Of a DNA stretch of 64,000 nt, positions 25,839-34,763 are shown in pieces (positions within the stretch are counted from its first letter, which is position 1; every line of letters starts with the position of its first letter). The notes below the pieces were generated by a model. The model was not told the origin of the DNA, ran no database searches, and saw only the letters and a list, made by a program, of their open reading frames with translations. This DNA is from Thermodesulfovibrio aggregans (GTDB taxonomy: Bacteria > Nitrospirota > Thermodesulfovibrionia > Thermodesulfovibrionales > Thermodesulfovibrionaceae): assembly GCF_001514535.1 (NCBI RefSeq), contig NZ_BCNO01000003.1, forward strand, positions 185,344 through 249,343, in the 5' to 3' direction. Both the position numbers and the translations under genes were made by a program.

Positions 25839-26349
25839 TTTTCCTCATCCTCCTTAAAAGTTTTTGTAATACTGCCATTCTTGGATCTATTTCTTTAACT
25901 TCGCATCGGCATTCAAACTCATTCAAGTCTGTTCCACAAACTGGGCATAAGCCCTTACAGGTTTCCGAGCATAAAGGTTTCATTGGGATATTTAGTAAAA
26001 TTTGATCTCTAATTATATCGTCCGTATCAATCAATCCTTCTCTGTAGAAATCCACATCCATCTCGTCCTTTTTCAGCTCTATAAGTTCTTCCCTATTAAG
26101 CTCTTCTAATGGATGATAACTCACCTCTACTAAAGTTTTTATTGGATGTGTATATTCCTTAAGACATCTACTACACTGAAGTTCAACTTCTCCGCTGACA
26201 ATACCTTTTATAAAAACTTCAGCACCTTTTTTTTCTATTCTTAAAATAGCTTTAAAAGATTTATTGATTTTAACTCCTTCTATCTTTGGAGTTTCTTCAA
26301 GTTCAATATCAAGTCCTTCTTCGGGTATATCAAAGACCTCAATTTTCAT
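25831..26349 (-). CDS. YceD family (DUF177) protein
   Basis: A 172-residue protein with the DUF177 pattern: ELQCSRCLKEYTHPI near residue 78 and the extended cysteine segment CSETCKGLCPVCGTDLNE near 140, probably metal-binding. YceD homologues act in 23S rRNA or ribosome maturation and almost always precede rpmF, as here. First gene of the lipid/L32 operon. The terminator of the preceding operon is 26 bp upstream of the start. Confidence 0.9.
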   Translation of the reverse strand: MKIEVFDIPEEGLDIELEETPKIEGVKINKSFKAILRIEKKGAEVFIKGIVSGEVELQCSRCLKEYTHPIKTLVEVSYHPLEELNREELIELKKDEMDVDFYREGLIDTDDIIRDQILLNIPMKPLCSETCKGLCPVCGTDLNEFECRCEVKEIDPRMAVLQKLLRRMRKNG

Positions 26350-26360
26350 TACAAAGACCT

Positions 26361-26392
26361 CAAAAAATAAAATTCTCCCGCTTTCACGGGAG
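26361..26392 (-). terminator. Rho-independent terminator of the tkt-ftsEX-ctpA operon
   Basis: Minus strand: CTCCCG (26392-26387), loop TGAAAG, CGGGAG (26380-26375), then AATTTTATTTTTTG. It lies 42 bp after the ctpA-like stop and just before the yceD-like gene. Confidence 0.8.
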
Positions 26393-26433
26393 TCAAGAAT
26401 ATTTTAACAGAAATTGGAGATTTATTTACAGTA

Positions 26434-27705
26434 TTAAGCTGCTTTTTTGAGTTTTTCCATTATTTTCCAGCTTTTCAAAATATCAATTGCTCTCTGAAGT
26501 TGAGTATCATCTTTCTCATCCACTTCCTGTGGAGCCTTTTCCTGAGGTTCAATTTTGTCTCCCTTAAGATGCTGTTCAAGTTCTTTTTCTCTTATGATAG
26601 GAACTTCTTTCCCATTTTTGGTTTCAAGTTTTACAACTATGTCTGGCATTATTCCAACTGCATGAATGCTTCTTCCTTTTGGTGTATAGTATTTTGCTGT
26701 TGTTAGTTTCAAAGCAGAACCATCACTTAAAGGAATTAGACTCTGGACAGAACCTTTTCCAAAGGTTTGAATGCCAAGAACAAGAGCTCTTCCCCAATCC
26801 TGTAAAGCTCCCGCCACAATTTCTGATGCAGAAGCAGAGCCCTGATTTACAAGAACAATCATGGGAATATCTGTGTAAGAGGGCCTCAAATTCTCAGTGT
26901 AATATTCTATTTTTTCTCCAGTTCTTCCTTTAATTGAGACAACAAGATGTTTTGGAGGTAAAAACTGCTCTGAAACATCAACTGCACTCTGAAGAAGTCC
27001 TCCAGGATTGTTTCTAAGATCAAGTATCAAACTTTGCATTCCTGATTCTTTGAGATTTTTTAAAGCATTTGCCAAATCCTGTGCTGTGGTTTCTTGAAAT
27101 TGAGTAAGCTTTATGTAACCAATTTCTTTATCAATCATTTTGTATTTAACACTTTTAATTTTAATGATATCTCTCACAATTGTAATGTCTTTTGGCTCTT
27201 TCCATTCATCTCTCTGAATTGTAAGTGTAACAGGTTTTCCTTTTGGTCCACGCATTTTTGATACAGCATCATTTATGTTCATGTCTTTTGTCGGTTTTCC
27301 ATCAATTTTAATTATCTTATCTCCCGCTTTAATTCCTGCCTTCCATGCTGGAGTATCTTCAATAGGAGCAATTACTGTTAAAACACCTTCTTTTATTCCA
27401 ATTTGAATTCCTATCCCTCCAAACTCTCCTTTAGTCTCGGTTTGAAATTCTTTATAAGCTTCTGGAGTTAAATATGCAGAATGGGGATCCAGAGAATTAA
27501 CCATTCCTTTAATTGCTGAAATTATAAGCTCATGAGGATTAACATCTTCAACATAGTTTTTCTTTATTGTAGTAAACACCTCTGTAAATGTTCGTAAATC
27601 TTCATAGATACTGTCTGTATTTTGAGCTGCTGACCATCTCCCTATTATTATTCCACTTATAGCAATAACTAAGACTAACACAAACAAAGTTACTCTTTTC
27701 TTCAT
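26434..27705 (-). CDS. ctpA: S41 family C-terminal processing protease (CtpA-type)
   Basis: A 423-residue exported serine protease. An N-terminal signal or anchor segment (residues 5-22) leads to a PDZ domain (GGIGIQIGIKEG, WKAGIKAGDKIIKIDG) and the S41 core with the catalytic serine in NQGSASASEI (about 289) and lysine in TFGKGSVQSL (about 314). Such proteases trim periplasmic proteins and can control peptidoglycan hydrolases. It follows the EnvC-like gene by 22 bp, which supports that role here. Last gene before a strong terminator. Confidence 0.92.
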   Translation of the reverse strand: MKKRVTLFVLVLVIAISGIIIGRWSAAQNTDSIYEDLRTFTEVFTTIKKNYVEDVNPHELIISAIKGMVNSLDPHSAYLTPEAYKEFQTETKGEFGGIGIQIGIKEGVLTVIAPIEDTPAWKAGIKAGDKIIKIDGKPTKDMNINDAVSKMRGPKGKPVTLTIQRDEWKEPKDITIVRDIIKIKSVKYKMIDKEIGYIKLTQFQETTAQDLANALKNLKESGMQSLILDLRNNPGGLLQSAVDVSEQFLPPKHLVVSIKGRTGEKIEYYTENLRPSYTDIPMIVLVNQGSASASEIVAGALQDWGRALVLGIQTFGKGSVQSLIPLSDGSALKLTTAKYYTPKGRSIHAVGIMPDIVVKLETKNGKEVPIIREKELEQHLKGDKIEPQEKAPQEVDEKDDTQLQRAIDILKSWKIMEKLKKAA

Positions 27706-27727
27706 TACTTTATTTATTCCTCCTTTT

Positions 27728-28882
27728 TTATTTTCTTAACCACTGTTCTGGATTAAGTGGTTTACCTCTATATCTAATCTCAAAATAAACTGCCGGTGTA
27801 TCTATGGCTGAAGCAGTTCCAACAGTGCCAATCATCTGTCCTGCTTTTACATAAGCACCTTCTTTGACACTCATAGAACCAAGATTTCCATATACTGTGT
27901 AGTAACCATCTCCATGACTTATTATAACAAGGTTTTCATATCCTTTAAAATAGTTAGCATAAACAACTTTTCCTTCAGCAGATGCTTTAACTGCAGTACC
28001 AGGCTGTGCCTGAATATAGATTCCGCTTCTCATAATTGGAACATTGAAAACAGGATCTTTTTGACTGCCATAATGTGCAATCACAGGACCGCTTACAGGC
28101 CATAGAAGAGTTCCTCTTTTTTTTGTAAAATCACCTTCTGGCAAAGACTCTGTTTTTCCTGTTCTTTTTTCTTTTCTCTCAGTTTCCTGAAGAAGTCTTG
28201 TAAGCCTTCTTGCATTCTCTTCAAGTTCCTTAATCTTTTTCTCATAAAGAGCTTTATCCTGTCTTACTTTGGCAAGTAAAATTTCCCTTTCTCTTTTCTT
28301 CTGTTTTTGAGCTTCTTCTGCTTTTTTTAGAGCTTCCTCTTCCTGTTTTAGTGAAGCGTATAGTTTTTTAAGCTCTGTCTGTTGAATAACTAAATTATCA
28401 AGTTCTGCCTTATATTGATGAATAAGGTTTCTGTCAATATTAATAATTTTTTGAGTATTTCTTATCAGACGAAATGCCTTTGTTGTGTCTTCTTCCATCA
28501 GTATTATCAAATCTGCATCAGGTTGATGACTCAGTCTCTGAATTCCTTTTATTTTAGTTATGAGATTTTTCTTTCTTTCTTCAAGTTGAAAACTATAACT
28601 TTTAATTCCCTTCTCTGTCTCTGCAATTTTTATCTGTAAATTTTTTATTTTTGCACGATGGTTTCTTATTTTTAAATCTATCTCATTAAGCTCTTTAGAA
28701 ACTTTCTTTAACTCTTCAATAACATTATGCTCAATTTTCTCTGTTTCTTTAAGCTTTTTTTTATGAATCTCTATCTGTTTTTTTATCTCTTTTAACTCTT
28801 GCTTTGGCTGAGCTGCAAAACTAAAGGCAGCTGTCAGGATGAAAAAAATTATGAAAATATAAAAAATCTTCATGTTCTTCAT
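27728..28882 (-). CDS. EnvC-like coiled-coil protein with degenerate LytM (M23) domain
   Basis: A 384-residue exported protein: signal peptide (about 5-23), long coiled coils (about 25-235, KQIEIHKKKLKETEKIEHNV in part), then an M23 fold (about 255-380). The zinc ligands of active endopeptidases are missing: the first motif, usually HxGxD, reads RSGIYI, and the second, usually HxH, reads TVYGNL. That is the state of EnvC, which activates amidases instead of cutting wall. Its place behind ftsX, with 4 bp overlap, fits FtsEX-EnvC coupling. Confidence 0.88.
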   Translation of the reverse strand: MKNMKIFYIFIIFFILTAAFSFAAQPKQELKEIKKQIEIHKKKLKETEKIEHNVIEELKKVSKELNEIDLKIRNHRAKIKNLQIKIAETEKGIKSYSFQLEERKKNLITKIKGIQRLSHQPDADLIILMEEDTTKAFRLIRNTQKIINIDRNLIHQYKAELDNLVIQQTELKKLYASLKQEEEALKKAEEAQKQKKREREILLAKVRQDKALYEKKIKELEENARRLTRLLQETERKEKRTGKTESLPEGDFTKKRGTLLWPVSGPVIAHYGSQKDPVFNVPIMRSGIYIQAQPGTAVKASAEGKVVYANYFKGYENLVIISHGDGYYTVYGNLGSMSVKEGAYVKAGQMIGTVGTASAIDTPAVYFEIRYRGKPLNPEQWLRK

Positions 28883-29742
28883 TGATACTTTATTCTGCCA
28901 AGAGCAAAAAATGAAGAAAATATCCCAAAAGCTATACCAAAAAATGGCAAGATATACAGAAATTCAATTGGGAAAACAATCTGTGTAACTGCTGGTAAAT
29001 ACTCCAAAATCTCCCTTGAATGTAAGGAAAGATATAATAAAATCATTAATAATCCAGCAAAAATACTTCCTCCTAACCCCAAAATACCTCCTTCAATTAA
29101 AAATGGAAATCTTATATATGAAGGAGTTGCACCAAGAAGTTTAAGAATCTCTATTTCCTCAGTTTTTTTCCAGTAAAAACTCTTTACAGTTACATAAATT
29201 ATGAATAAAATCGCAATTGAAATAAAGAAAGCAGCACCAAAGGCAAGATTGAGAAAGGTCACTCTTATCTTTTTTAAACCAGCTATGATTTTAGCAGGAT
29301 AATAAACATCGTCAACTGTGGAAATTTCCTTTATCTTATTCGTTACATTATCAATGTTCTGCAGGTTTTCATCTTTTATAAAAGCTTCTACAGTGTCAGA
29401 CAGAGGATTGTATCCAATTAGTTCTATCAGGGCAGGATCAATAATATTCCTCATTTCCTTTAATGCTTCATCTTTTGAAATATATACAATCTTGGAAAAA
29501 ACTCCCATTTTCTTCAATTCAGACATCATTGAAGAAATTTCAGCCTTAGTTGCGTTGTCTTTAAGATATATCACTATTGCAGCTTTTTCAGTAAGTTTTT
29601 TAGTGAATATTTCAAGATTGTAAAGCAAAACAAATACTCCCAAAAGTATAAAAAAGCATATACCAATACTAACTATTGCTAATAAAGTTGACCATTTGTT
29701 AAACCACAATCCCTTGATTGCCGATTGAATATGTGTCTTCAT
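28879..29742 (-). CDS. ftsX: Cell division protein FtsX
   Basis: A 287-residue inner-membrane protein with four membrane segments (about 20-40, 168-190, 215-240, 262-284) and a periplasmic loop after the first that would bind the EnvC-like partner. Motifs such as IEILKLLGATPSYIRFPFLIEG (in part) agree with the FtsX permease domain. It overlaps ftsE and the EnvC-like gene by 4 bp each. Confidence 0.93.
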   Translation of the reverse strand: MKTHIQSAIKGLWFNKWSTLLAIVSIGICFFILLGVFVLLYNLEIFTKKLTEKAAIVIYLKDNATKAEISSMMSELKKMGVFSKIVYISKDEALKEMRNIIDPALIELIGYNPLSDTVEAFIKDENLQNIDNVTNKIKEISTVDDVYYPAKIIAGLKKIRVTFLNLAFGAAFFISIAILFIIYVTVKSFYWKKTEEIEILKLLGATPSYIRFPFLIEGGILGLGGSIFAGLLMILLYLSLHSREILEYLPAVTQIVFPIEFLYILPFFGIAFGIFSSFFALGRIKYQ

Positions 29743-30386
29743 TGAATTTTTCCCTCTTTTAGAGTTAAAACCCTGTAAGGAGAATTTTTAAAGAGTTCTG
29801 AGTTATGTGTAGCAATAACAATAGTGCAACCCTTACTATTTATCCTCTTAAATAGATTCATTATATCCTGTGATGATTCGGGATCAAGATTTCCGGTTGG
29901 TTCATCGGCAAGAATAATCTGTGGTTGTGTAATAATTGCCCTTGCTATGGCAATCTTCTGCTGTTCTCCACCAGAGAGAGTCTTAACAATGCTGTCTGCT
30001 TTGTGCCTTAAGGCTACATCCTTCAAAGTATCAAAAACCTTTATTTTAATATCTCTTTCTCTTTCTCCAACAACTCTCAAAGGAAGGGCTACATTGTCAA
30101 AAACTGTTAAATCCTGTCTTAATCTGAAATCCTGAAAAACAAAGGTAACAACTCTTCTTAGTCTTGGTATCTCTTTTTGTTTTATACGAGAAAGTTCAAA
30201 ATCTGCTACTTTTATTTCACCTTCATCTGGAAATTCACTACCAAAGATCAGTTTAAGAAGGGTTGTTTTACCTGCTCCGGAATGACCTGTTATGAATACA
30301 AGTTCTCCTTTGTCTACGTGAAATGAAACATTCTGTAAGACAGCAATGCCACTGTAGTATTTATAAACTCCTTGAAAAGTTATCAT
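29739..30386 (-). CDS. ftsE: Cell division ATP-binding protein FtsE
   Basis: A 215-residue ABC ATPase with Walker A GHSGAGKTT (about 34-42), signature LSGGEQQKIAIARA (about 137) and Walker B IILADEPTGNLDPES (about 158). FtsE drives the FtsX complex that controls wall hydrolysis at the division site. Overlaps ftsX and the transketolase C-terminal gene by 4 bp. Confidence 0.94.
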   Translation of the reverse strand: MITFQGVYKYYSGIAVLQNVSFHVDKGELVFITGHSGAGKTTLLKLIFGSEFPDEGEIKVADFELSRIKQKEIPRLRRVVTFVFQDFRLRQDLTVFDNVALPLRVVGERERDIKIKVFDTLKDVALRHKADSIVKTLSGGEQQKIAIARAIITQPQIILADEPTGNLDPESSQDIMNLFKRINSKGCTIVIATHNSELFKNSPYRVLTLKEGKIQ

Positions 30387-31366
30387 TTTCTAAAAAAATC
30401 TCTAACTGTTTGAACAATTTGCTCTGCCGTAAGTCCATAGAAATTTAGTAACTCTTTCGATGAGCCAGAACATCCAAAGGTATCCCTTACTCCAATTCTT
30501 CTTAAGGCTACAGGATTATTTTCAGATATAAACTCGGCAACAGCTGAGCCAAGTCCTCCAATTATTGAATGTTCCTCTGCAGTTACAATTAACTTTGAAG
30601 ATTTTGCAATGTTAAGCAATGCTTCTTCATCAAGAGGTTTTACAGAAGAGAAATTTGCCACACCTGTATCAATCCCTTCTTTATTCAGTATTTCTGAAGC
30701 TTTCAGAGCTTCTGCAACCATTATTCCATTGGCTATTATATTTACATCTTTTCCAACTCTGAATATATAAGATTTTCCAATCTGAAACTTATAGTTTTCA
30801 GGCATTACTGAAGGAACCTTTGCTCTTCCAAGCCTTACATAAACAGGTCCATGGTATTCTGCTACAGTAGCTATAGCTTGAGCAGTTTCATAGGCATCGG
30901 CAGGAACAATAACAGTCATTCCTGGAATAACCCTCATCAGTGCAACATCTTCAAGTGCCTGATGAGTCGCACCATCCTCTCCTACTGTTATTCCGCCATG
31001 GGTTGCAACAATTTTTACATTTGCATTTGAGTAACATACAGTCTGCCTGATCTGTTCCCATGCTCTTCCTGTAGCGAAAATTGCAAAGGTAGAGGCAAAA
31101 GGAATCTTTCCTGTAAGAGCAAGTCCAGCAGCCACACCAATCATATCCTGTTCAGAAACTCCCATATTGAAAAATCTATCAGGAAAGGTTTTTGCAAACT
31201 TGGCAGTTTTTGTTGAACAACTCAAGTCAGCATCAAGAACAACTATGTCTGGATTTTTCTTACCCAGCTCAACAAGTATAATTCCATAGGCATCTCTTGT
31301 TGCCATTTCCTTTCCATAAAACTGAGAAATATCCTCTAACAGACAGGTGCATTCAGTTTTGCCCAT
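30383..31366 (-). CDS. Transketolase, C-terminal subunit
   Basis: A 327-residue protein covering the pyrimidine-binding and C-terminal domains: TRDAYGIILVELGKKNPDI (in part), FFNMGVSEQDMIGVAAGLAL, GITVGEDGATHQALEDVAL and AEEHSIIGGLGSAV. Together with the N-terminal subunit gene it makes a split transketolase, as in many archaea and anaerobes. A Shine-Dalgarno AAGGAG precedes the ATG at 31366; the gene overlaps the N-terminal subunit gene by 14 bp. It continues directly into ftsE. Confidence 0.93.
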   Translation of the reverse strand: MGKTECTCLLEDISQFYGKEMATRDAYGIILVELGKKNPDIVVLDADLSCSTKTAKFAKTFPDRFFNMGVSEQDMIGVAAGLALTGKIPFASTFAIFATGRAWEQIRQTVCYSNANVKIVATHGGITVGEDGATHQALEDVALMRVIPGMTVIVPADAYETAQAIATVAEYHGPVYVRLGRAKVPSVMPENYKFQIGKSYIFRVGKDVNIIANGIMVAEALKASEILNKEGIDTGVANFSSVKPLDEEALLNIAKSSKLIVTAEEHSIIGGLGSAVAEFISENNPVALRRIGVRDTFGCSGSSKELLNFYGLTAEQIVQTVRDFFRK

Positions 31367-32177
31367 CTTTTAACTCCTTTAAAGCAATTTCAAGCTCCTC
31401 AAGGGTTGGAGCTACTCCATGGTATTGAACTTTTCCTTCAAATATTGATACTCCCTTACCTTTGACAGTATTTGCCAGAATCATTGTAGGTTTACCTTTT
31501 ATTTTTTCTGCTTCATCAAGAGCATTAACAATTTCCTGCATATTGTGACCATCAATTGTAAATACATTCCAGCCAAAGGCAATGAACTTTGCTTCTATAG
31601 GTTTTATATTCATTACTTCTGTGCATGCTCCGTCAATCTGAAGATTATTATGATCAATGATTGCACAGAGATTATCCAATTTATAGTGAGAGGCTGTCAT
31701 AGCAGCTTCCCATACCTGACCTTCCTGAATCTCTCCATCTCCTAAAAGGCAGTAAACTCTTGCTGGTGAACTCTCAAGCTTTAGACCAATAGCCATTCCA
31801 CAGGCAACAGAAAGTCCCTGACCTAATGAGCCTGTTGAAACTTCAACGCCTGGTAATTCTTTACAACATGGATGTCCCTGAAGAGGAGAGCCAAGCTTTC
31901 GCAAACTTCCAAGTAGAGATTTATCAAAATATCCTGAAAGAGCAAGTGCTGCATAAAGAACAGGTGCTGCATGCCCCTTTGAAAGAACAAATCTGTCACG
32001 GTCCTTCCATTGAGGATTTTTTGGATCATGCTTCATCTTATAAAAATAAAGAGCAGCTACAATATCTGCTGCAGAGAGGCTCCCTCCTGTATGTCCTGAG
32101 CCTGCCTTAGCAAGCATTTTGACAATCTCAATTCTTAATTGTCTTGCTTTGTCTTCTAAAGATTCTATATTTACCAC
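31353..32177 (-). CDS. Transketolase, N-terminal subunit
   Basis: A 274-residue thiamine-diphosphate-binding protein: GSGHTGGSLSAADIVAALYF (in part) near residue 26, FVLSKGHAAPVLYAAL near 66, GLSVACGMAIG and the ThDP motif GDGEIQEGQVWEA with NLCAIIDHNN near 145-175. It transfers two-carbon units in the pentose phosphate pathway. The GTG start at 32177 follows GAGGTGAGG. A TATAAT box lies in the 81-bp gap to polA. First gene of tkt-ftsEX-envC-ctpA. Confidence 0.93.
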   Translation of the reverse strand: MVNIESLEDKARQLRIEIVKMLAKAGSGHTGGSLSAADIVAALYFYKMKHDPKNPQWKDRDRFVLSKGHAAPVLYAALALSGYFDKSLLGSLRKLGSPLQGHPCCKELPGVEVSTGSLGQGLSVACGMAIGLKLESSPARVYCLLGDGEIQEGQVWEAAMTASHYKLDNLCAIIDHNNLQIDGACTEVMNIKPIEAKFIAFGWNVFTIDGHNMQEIVNALDEAEKIKGKPTMILANTVKGKGVSIFEGKVQYHGVAPTLEELEIALKELKDGQN

Positions 32178-32258
32178 TCCCTCACCTCAGTTTTTTAATC
32201 AATTTTAATTATAAATCAAAATCACAAAAAAAGACACCTTCTATGGTATCCTAAAAAT

Positions 32259-34763
32259 ATGCATGAAATTTATCTGATTGATGGAAGCTGTTTTGTCTAC
32301 AGAGCATATCATGCAATAAAGGGATTGTCTACATCCAGTGGGATACCAACAAATGCTGTATATGGCTTTACAAGGATGCTCCTTAAACTTCTTAAAGAGA
32401 AAAATATCAAATACCTGCTATGTGCTTTTGATAGCCCCCATCCAACAAAAAGGCATAAAATTTATGAAGACTACAAAATAACACGACCTGAGACCCCTAA
32501 AGATTTGCCAGTTCAGCTTGAATACATAAAACAGATTGTTGATGCCTTTGGCATTAAAAGAGTGGAGATTCCAGGATATGAAGCAGACGATATAATAGCC
32601 TCTGTTATTTTCAAGCTTCAGCCTGATGTTTGTGGTACGGAGAGCACATTTTTTTACATTGTTAGCCTTGACAAAGATATGTTACAGCTTGTCTGTGACA
32701 ATATCAAGATTTATGATCCTTTCAATGAAATAATAATTGACAGAAACTTTGTTATAAAAAAATATGGAATTCCTCCTGAGATGCTTAATGATTTTATGGC
32801 TATTGTTGGTGATTCTATTGACAACATCCCTGGAGTAAAAGGCATTGGAGAAAAAACAGCTGTACAGCTTTTAAAAAGATACGGTTCTTTGGAAAATATT
32901 CTCAAAAATCTTGATATCATAAAACCTTCAAAGGTAGCACAACTTTTAGCAAAAAGCGTAGAAATGGTCAAGCTCAGTAAAGAACTTGTAATGTTAAAAA
33001 AAGATGCTCCGATTGAGATAAAGATTGAGGATCTAAAGATAAAAGAGCAAGATAAAGAAAAAGTCTTTGAGATTTTTCGTGAACTCGAATTCCATAGCCT
33101 CCTAAAACAGTTGATGCAGATGTATTCAACAGCTGAGGTAAAAAATTCAGAGAACAAAAAATTTGATATTAGGATATTGTTTGAAAAAATAAAAGAAAAA
33201 GAAATCTTTTCAGCTTCAATTCATGATAAAACTGTCAAAGTTGGAATAAATGGAGAAGTCTATGAAATTCCTCTTGATAACTCGGAAATAATTCTTTCTT
33301 CTACAGCATTAAAGATTTTGTTTAATGTAAAAGAATTTTTGAGAGTTTGTAAAAATTCAGGCTTGCGGTTAAAGCCTCCCTATTTTGATATCATGATTGC
33401 AGCATATCTTGTAAATCCAAATAAAGGCAAATACAATTTTGATGAAGTTGTTCTTGAACACCTCGGAAAGTTTTACGATGGCTCTGAAAGTCCAGTTAAT
33501 TACATGCTTGAACTTTATGAAAAATTGAGTAAAGTTTTAAAAGAAAAAGAGCTTGAAAGACTATTCTTTGATATTGAGATGCCTCTCATTGAGGTTCTTT
33601 TTGATATGGAAGAAACAGGGATAAAGGTTGATATTGAGAAACTTGAAAATCTCACCAAATATGTATCTTCAGAAATTGATAGAATTAGAGAAAAAATTTA
33701 CAGAATTGCAGGAACAGAATTCAATATTAACTCACCAAAACAACTTGCCCAAGTTTTATATGACAAACTCGGACTTAAAACCAGAAAAAGAGGTAAAAAA
33801 GCTCGTTCAACAGAAATGGAAGTGCTTGAAGAACTGTCCATACAACATGAACTTCCCGGAGAAGTAATCAATTATAGGAGCTTGAATAAGCTTCTGACAG
33901 GTTATCTGATTCCTCTCAAAGATTACATAAAACCTGAAACTAAAAGAATCCATACAAAATGGTCTCAGACCGTTGCAGGTACAGGAAGAATTGTAAGCAG
34001 TGAACCCAATCTTCAGAATATTCCTGTAAAAGGTCAATGGGCAGAACTACTGAGGGAGGTTTTTATTCCTGAAGATGGATTTTTATTCCTGAGTGCAGAT
34101 TATTCTCAAATTGAGTTAAGACTTCTTGCTCACATGAGTGAAGATGATTCTTTAATCAAAGCATTTAATGAAGGAAAAGATATTCACACTGCCACAGCAT
34201 CTGAGATTTTTTCAATACCTGAGGATGCTGTTACAGATGAACATAGAAGAGTAGCAAAAACTGTAAATTTTGGAATTTCCTATGGAATAAGCCCATTCGG
34301 ACTTTCAGAGTCAATCAGAATTCCCTATGAGAAAGCAGAAGAATTGATTGAACTGTACTTTTTAAGATATCCAGGTGTTAGAAAATTTATTGAAGAGACA
34401 ATTCATTTTGCAAAAAATAATGGTTTTGTAAGGACATTATTTGGAAGAATCCGTCCTATCCCTGAGATTAACAGCCCGAATCAGTTTTTGAGAATGCAGG
34501 CAGAAAGAATGGCAGTTAATGCACCAATTCAGGGAACAGCAGCAGATATAATAAAAATCGCCATGATAAGAATTCATAATAAGCTTAAAGGTGAAAACCT
34601 TGATGCAAAAATCATTCTTCAGATTCATGATGAAATAGTACTTGAAGTGAAAGAAAATATTATTGAAAAGGTAAAGGAAATTGTTGAAAGGGAAATGAAA
34701 AATTTTGAACTTAAAGTACCCCTTGAAGTTAATATCTTTACAGGTAGAAATCTGAATTTATAA
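32259..34763 (+). CDS. polA: DNA polymerase I
   Basis: An 834-residue polymerase. Residues 1-290 are the 5'-3' flap nuclease (YLIDGSCFVYRAYHA, PGYEADDIIAS, GDSIDNIPGVKGIGEKTA). Residues 290-440 hold a 3'-5' exonuclease-like fold that lacks the DxE of motif I (SASIHDK instead), so proofreading is probably lost, as in Taq. The polymerase has motif A SADYSQIELRLLAH, motif B RRVAKTVNFGISYG and motif C QIHDEIVLEV. A TATCCT box ends 6 nt before the ATG. Converges with the M16 gene with 6 bp overlap. Confidence 0.96.
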   Translation: MHEIYLIDGSCFVYRAYHAIKGLSTSSGIPTNAVYGFTRMLLKLLKEKNIKYLLCAFDSPHPTKRHKIYEDYKITRPETPKDLPVQLEYIKQIVDAFGIKRVEIPGYEADDIIASVIFKLQPDVCGTESTFFYIVSLDKDMLQLVCDNIKIYDPFNEIIIDRNFVIKKYGIPPEMLNDFMAIVGDSIDNIPGVKGIGEKTAVQLLKRYGSLENILKNLDIIKPSKVAQLLAKSVEMVKLSKELVMLKKDAPIEIKIEDLKIKEQDKEKVFEIFRELEFHSLLKQLMQMYSTAEVKNSENKKFDIRILFEKIKEKEIFSASIHDKTVKVGINGEVYEIPLDNSEIILSSTALKILFNVKEFLRVCKNSGLRLKPPYFDIMIAAYLVNPNKGKYNFDEVVLEHLGKFYDGSESPVNYMLELYEKLSKVLKEKELERLFFDIEMPLIEVLFDMEETGIKVDIEKLENLTKYVSSEIDRIREKIYRIAGTEFNINSPKQLAQVLYDKLGLKTRKRGKKARSTEMEVLEELSIQHELPGEVINYRSLNKLLTGYLIPLKDYIKPETKRIHTKWSQTVAGTGRIVSSEPNLQNIPVKGQWAELLREVFIPEDGFLFLSADYSQIELRLLAHMSEDDSLIKAFNEGKDIHTATASEIFSIPEDAVTDEHRRVAKTVNFGISYGISPFGLSESIRIPYEKAEELIELYFLRYPGVRKFIEETIHFAKNNGFVRTLFGRIRPIPEINSPNQFLRMQAERMAVNAPIQGTAADIIKIAMIRIHNKLKGENLDAKIILQIHDEIVLEVKENIIEKVKEIVEREMKNFELKVPLEVNIFTGRNLNL

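Noticed and set aside
27728-28882. Active M23 endopeptidase
   Set aside because: Zinc ligands of both motifs are missing, so EnvC-type activation is more likely.
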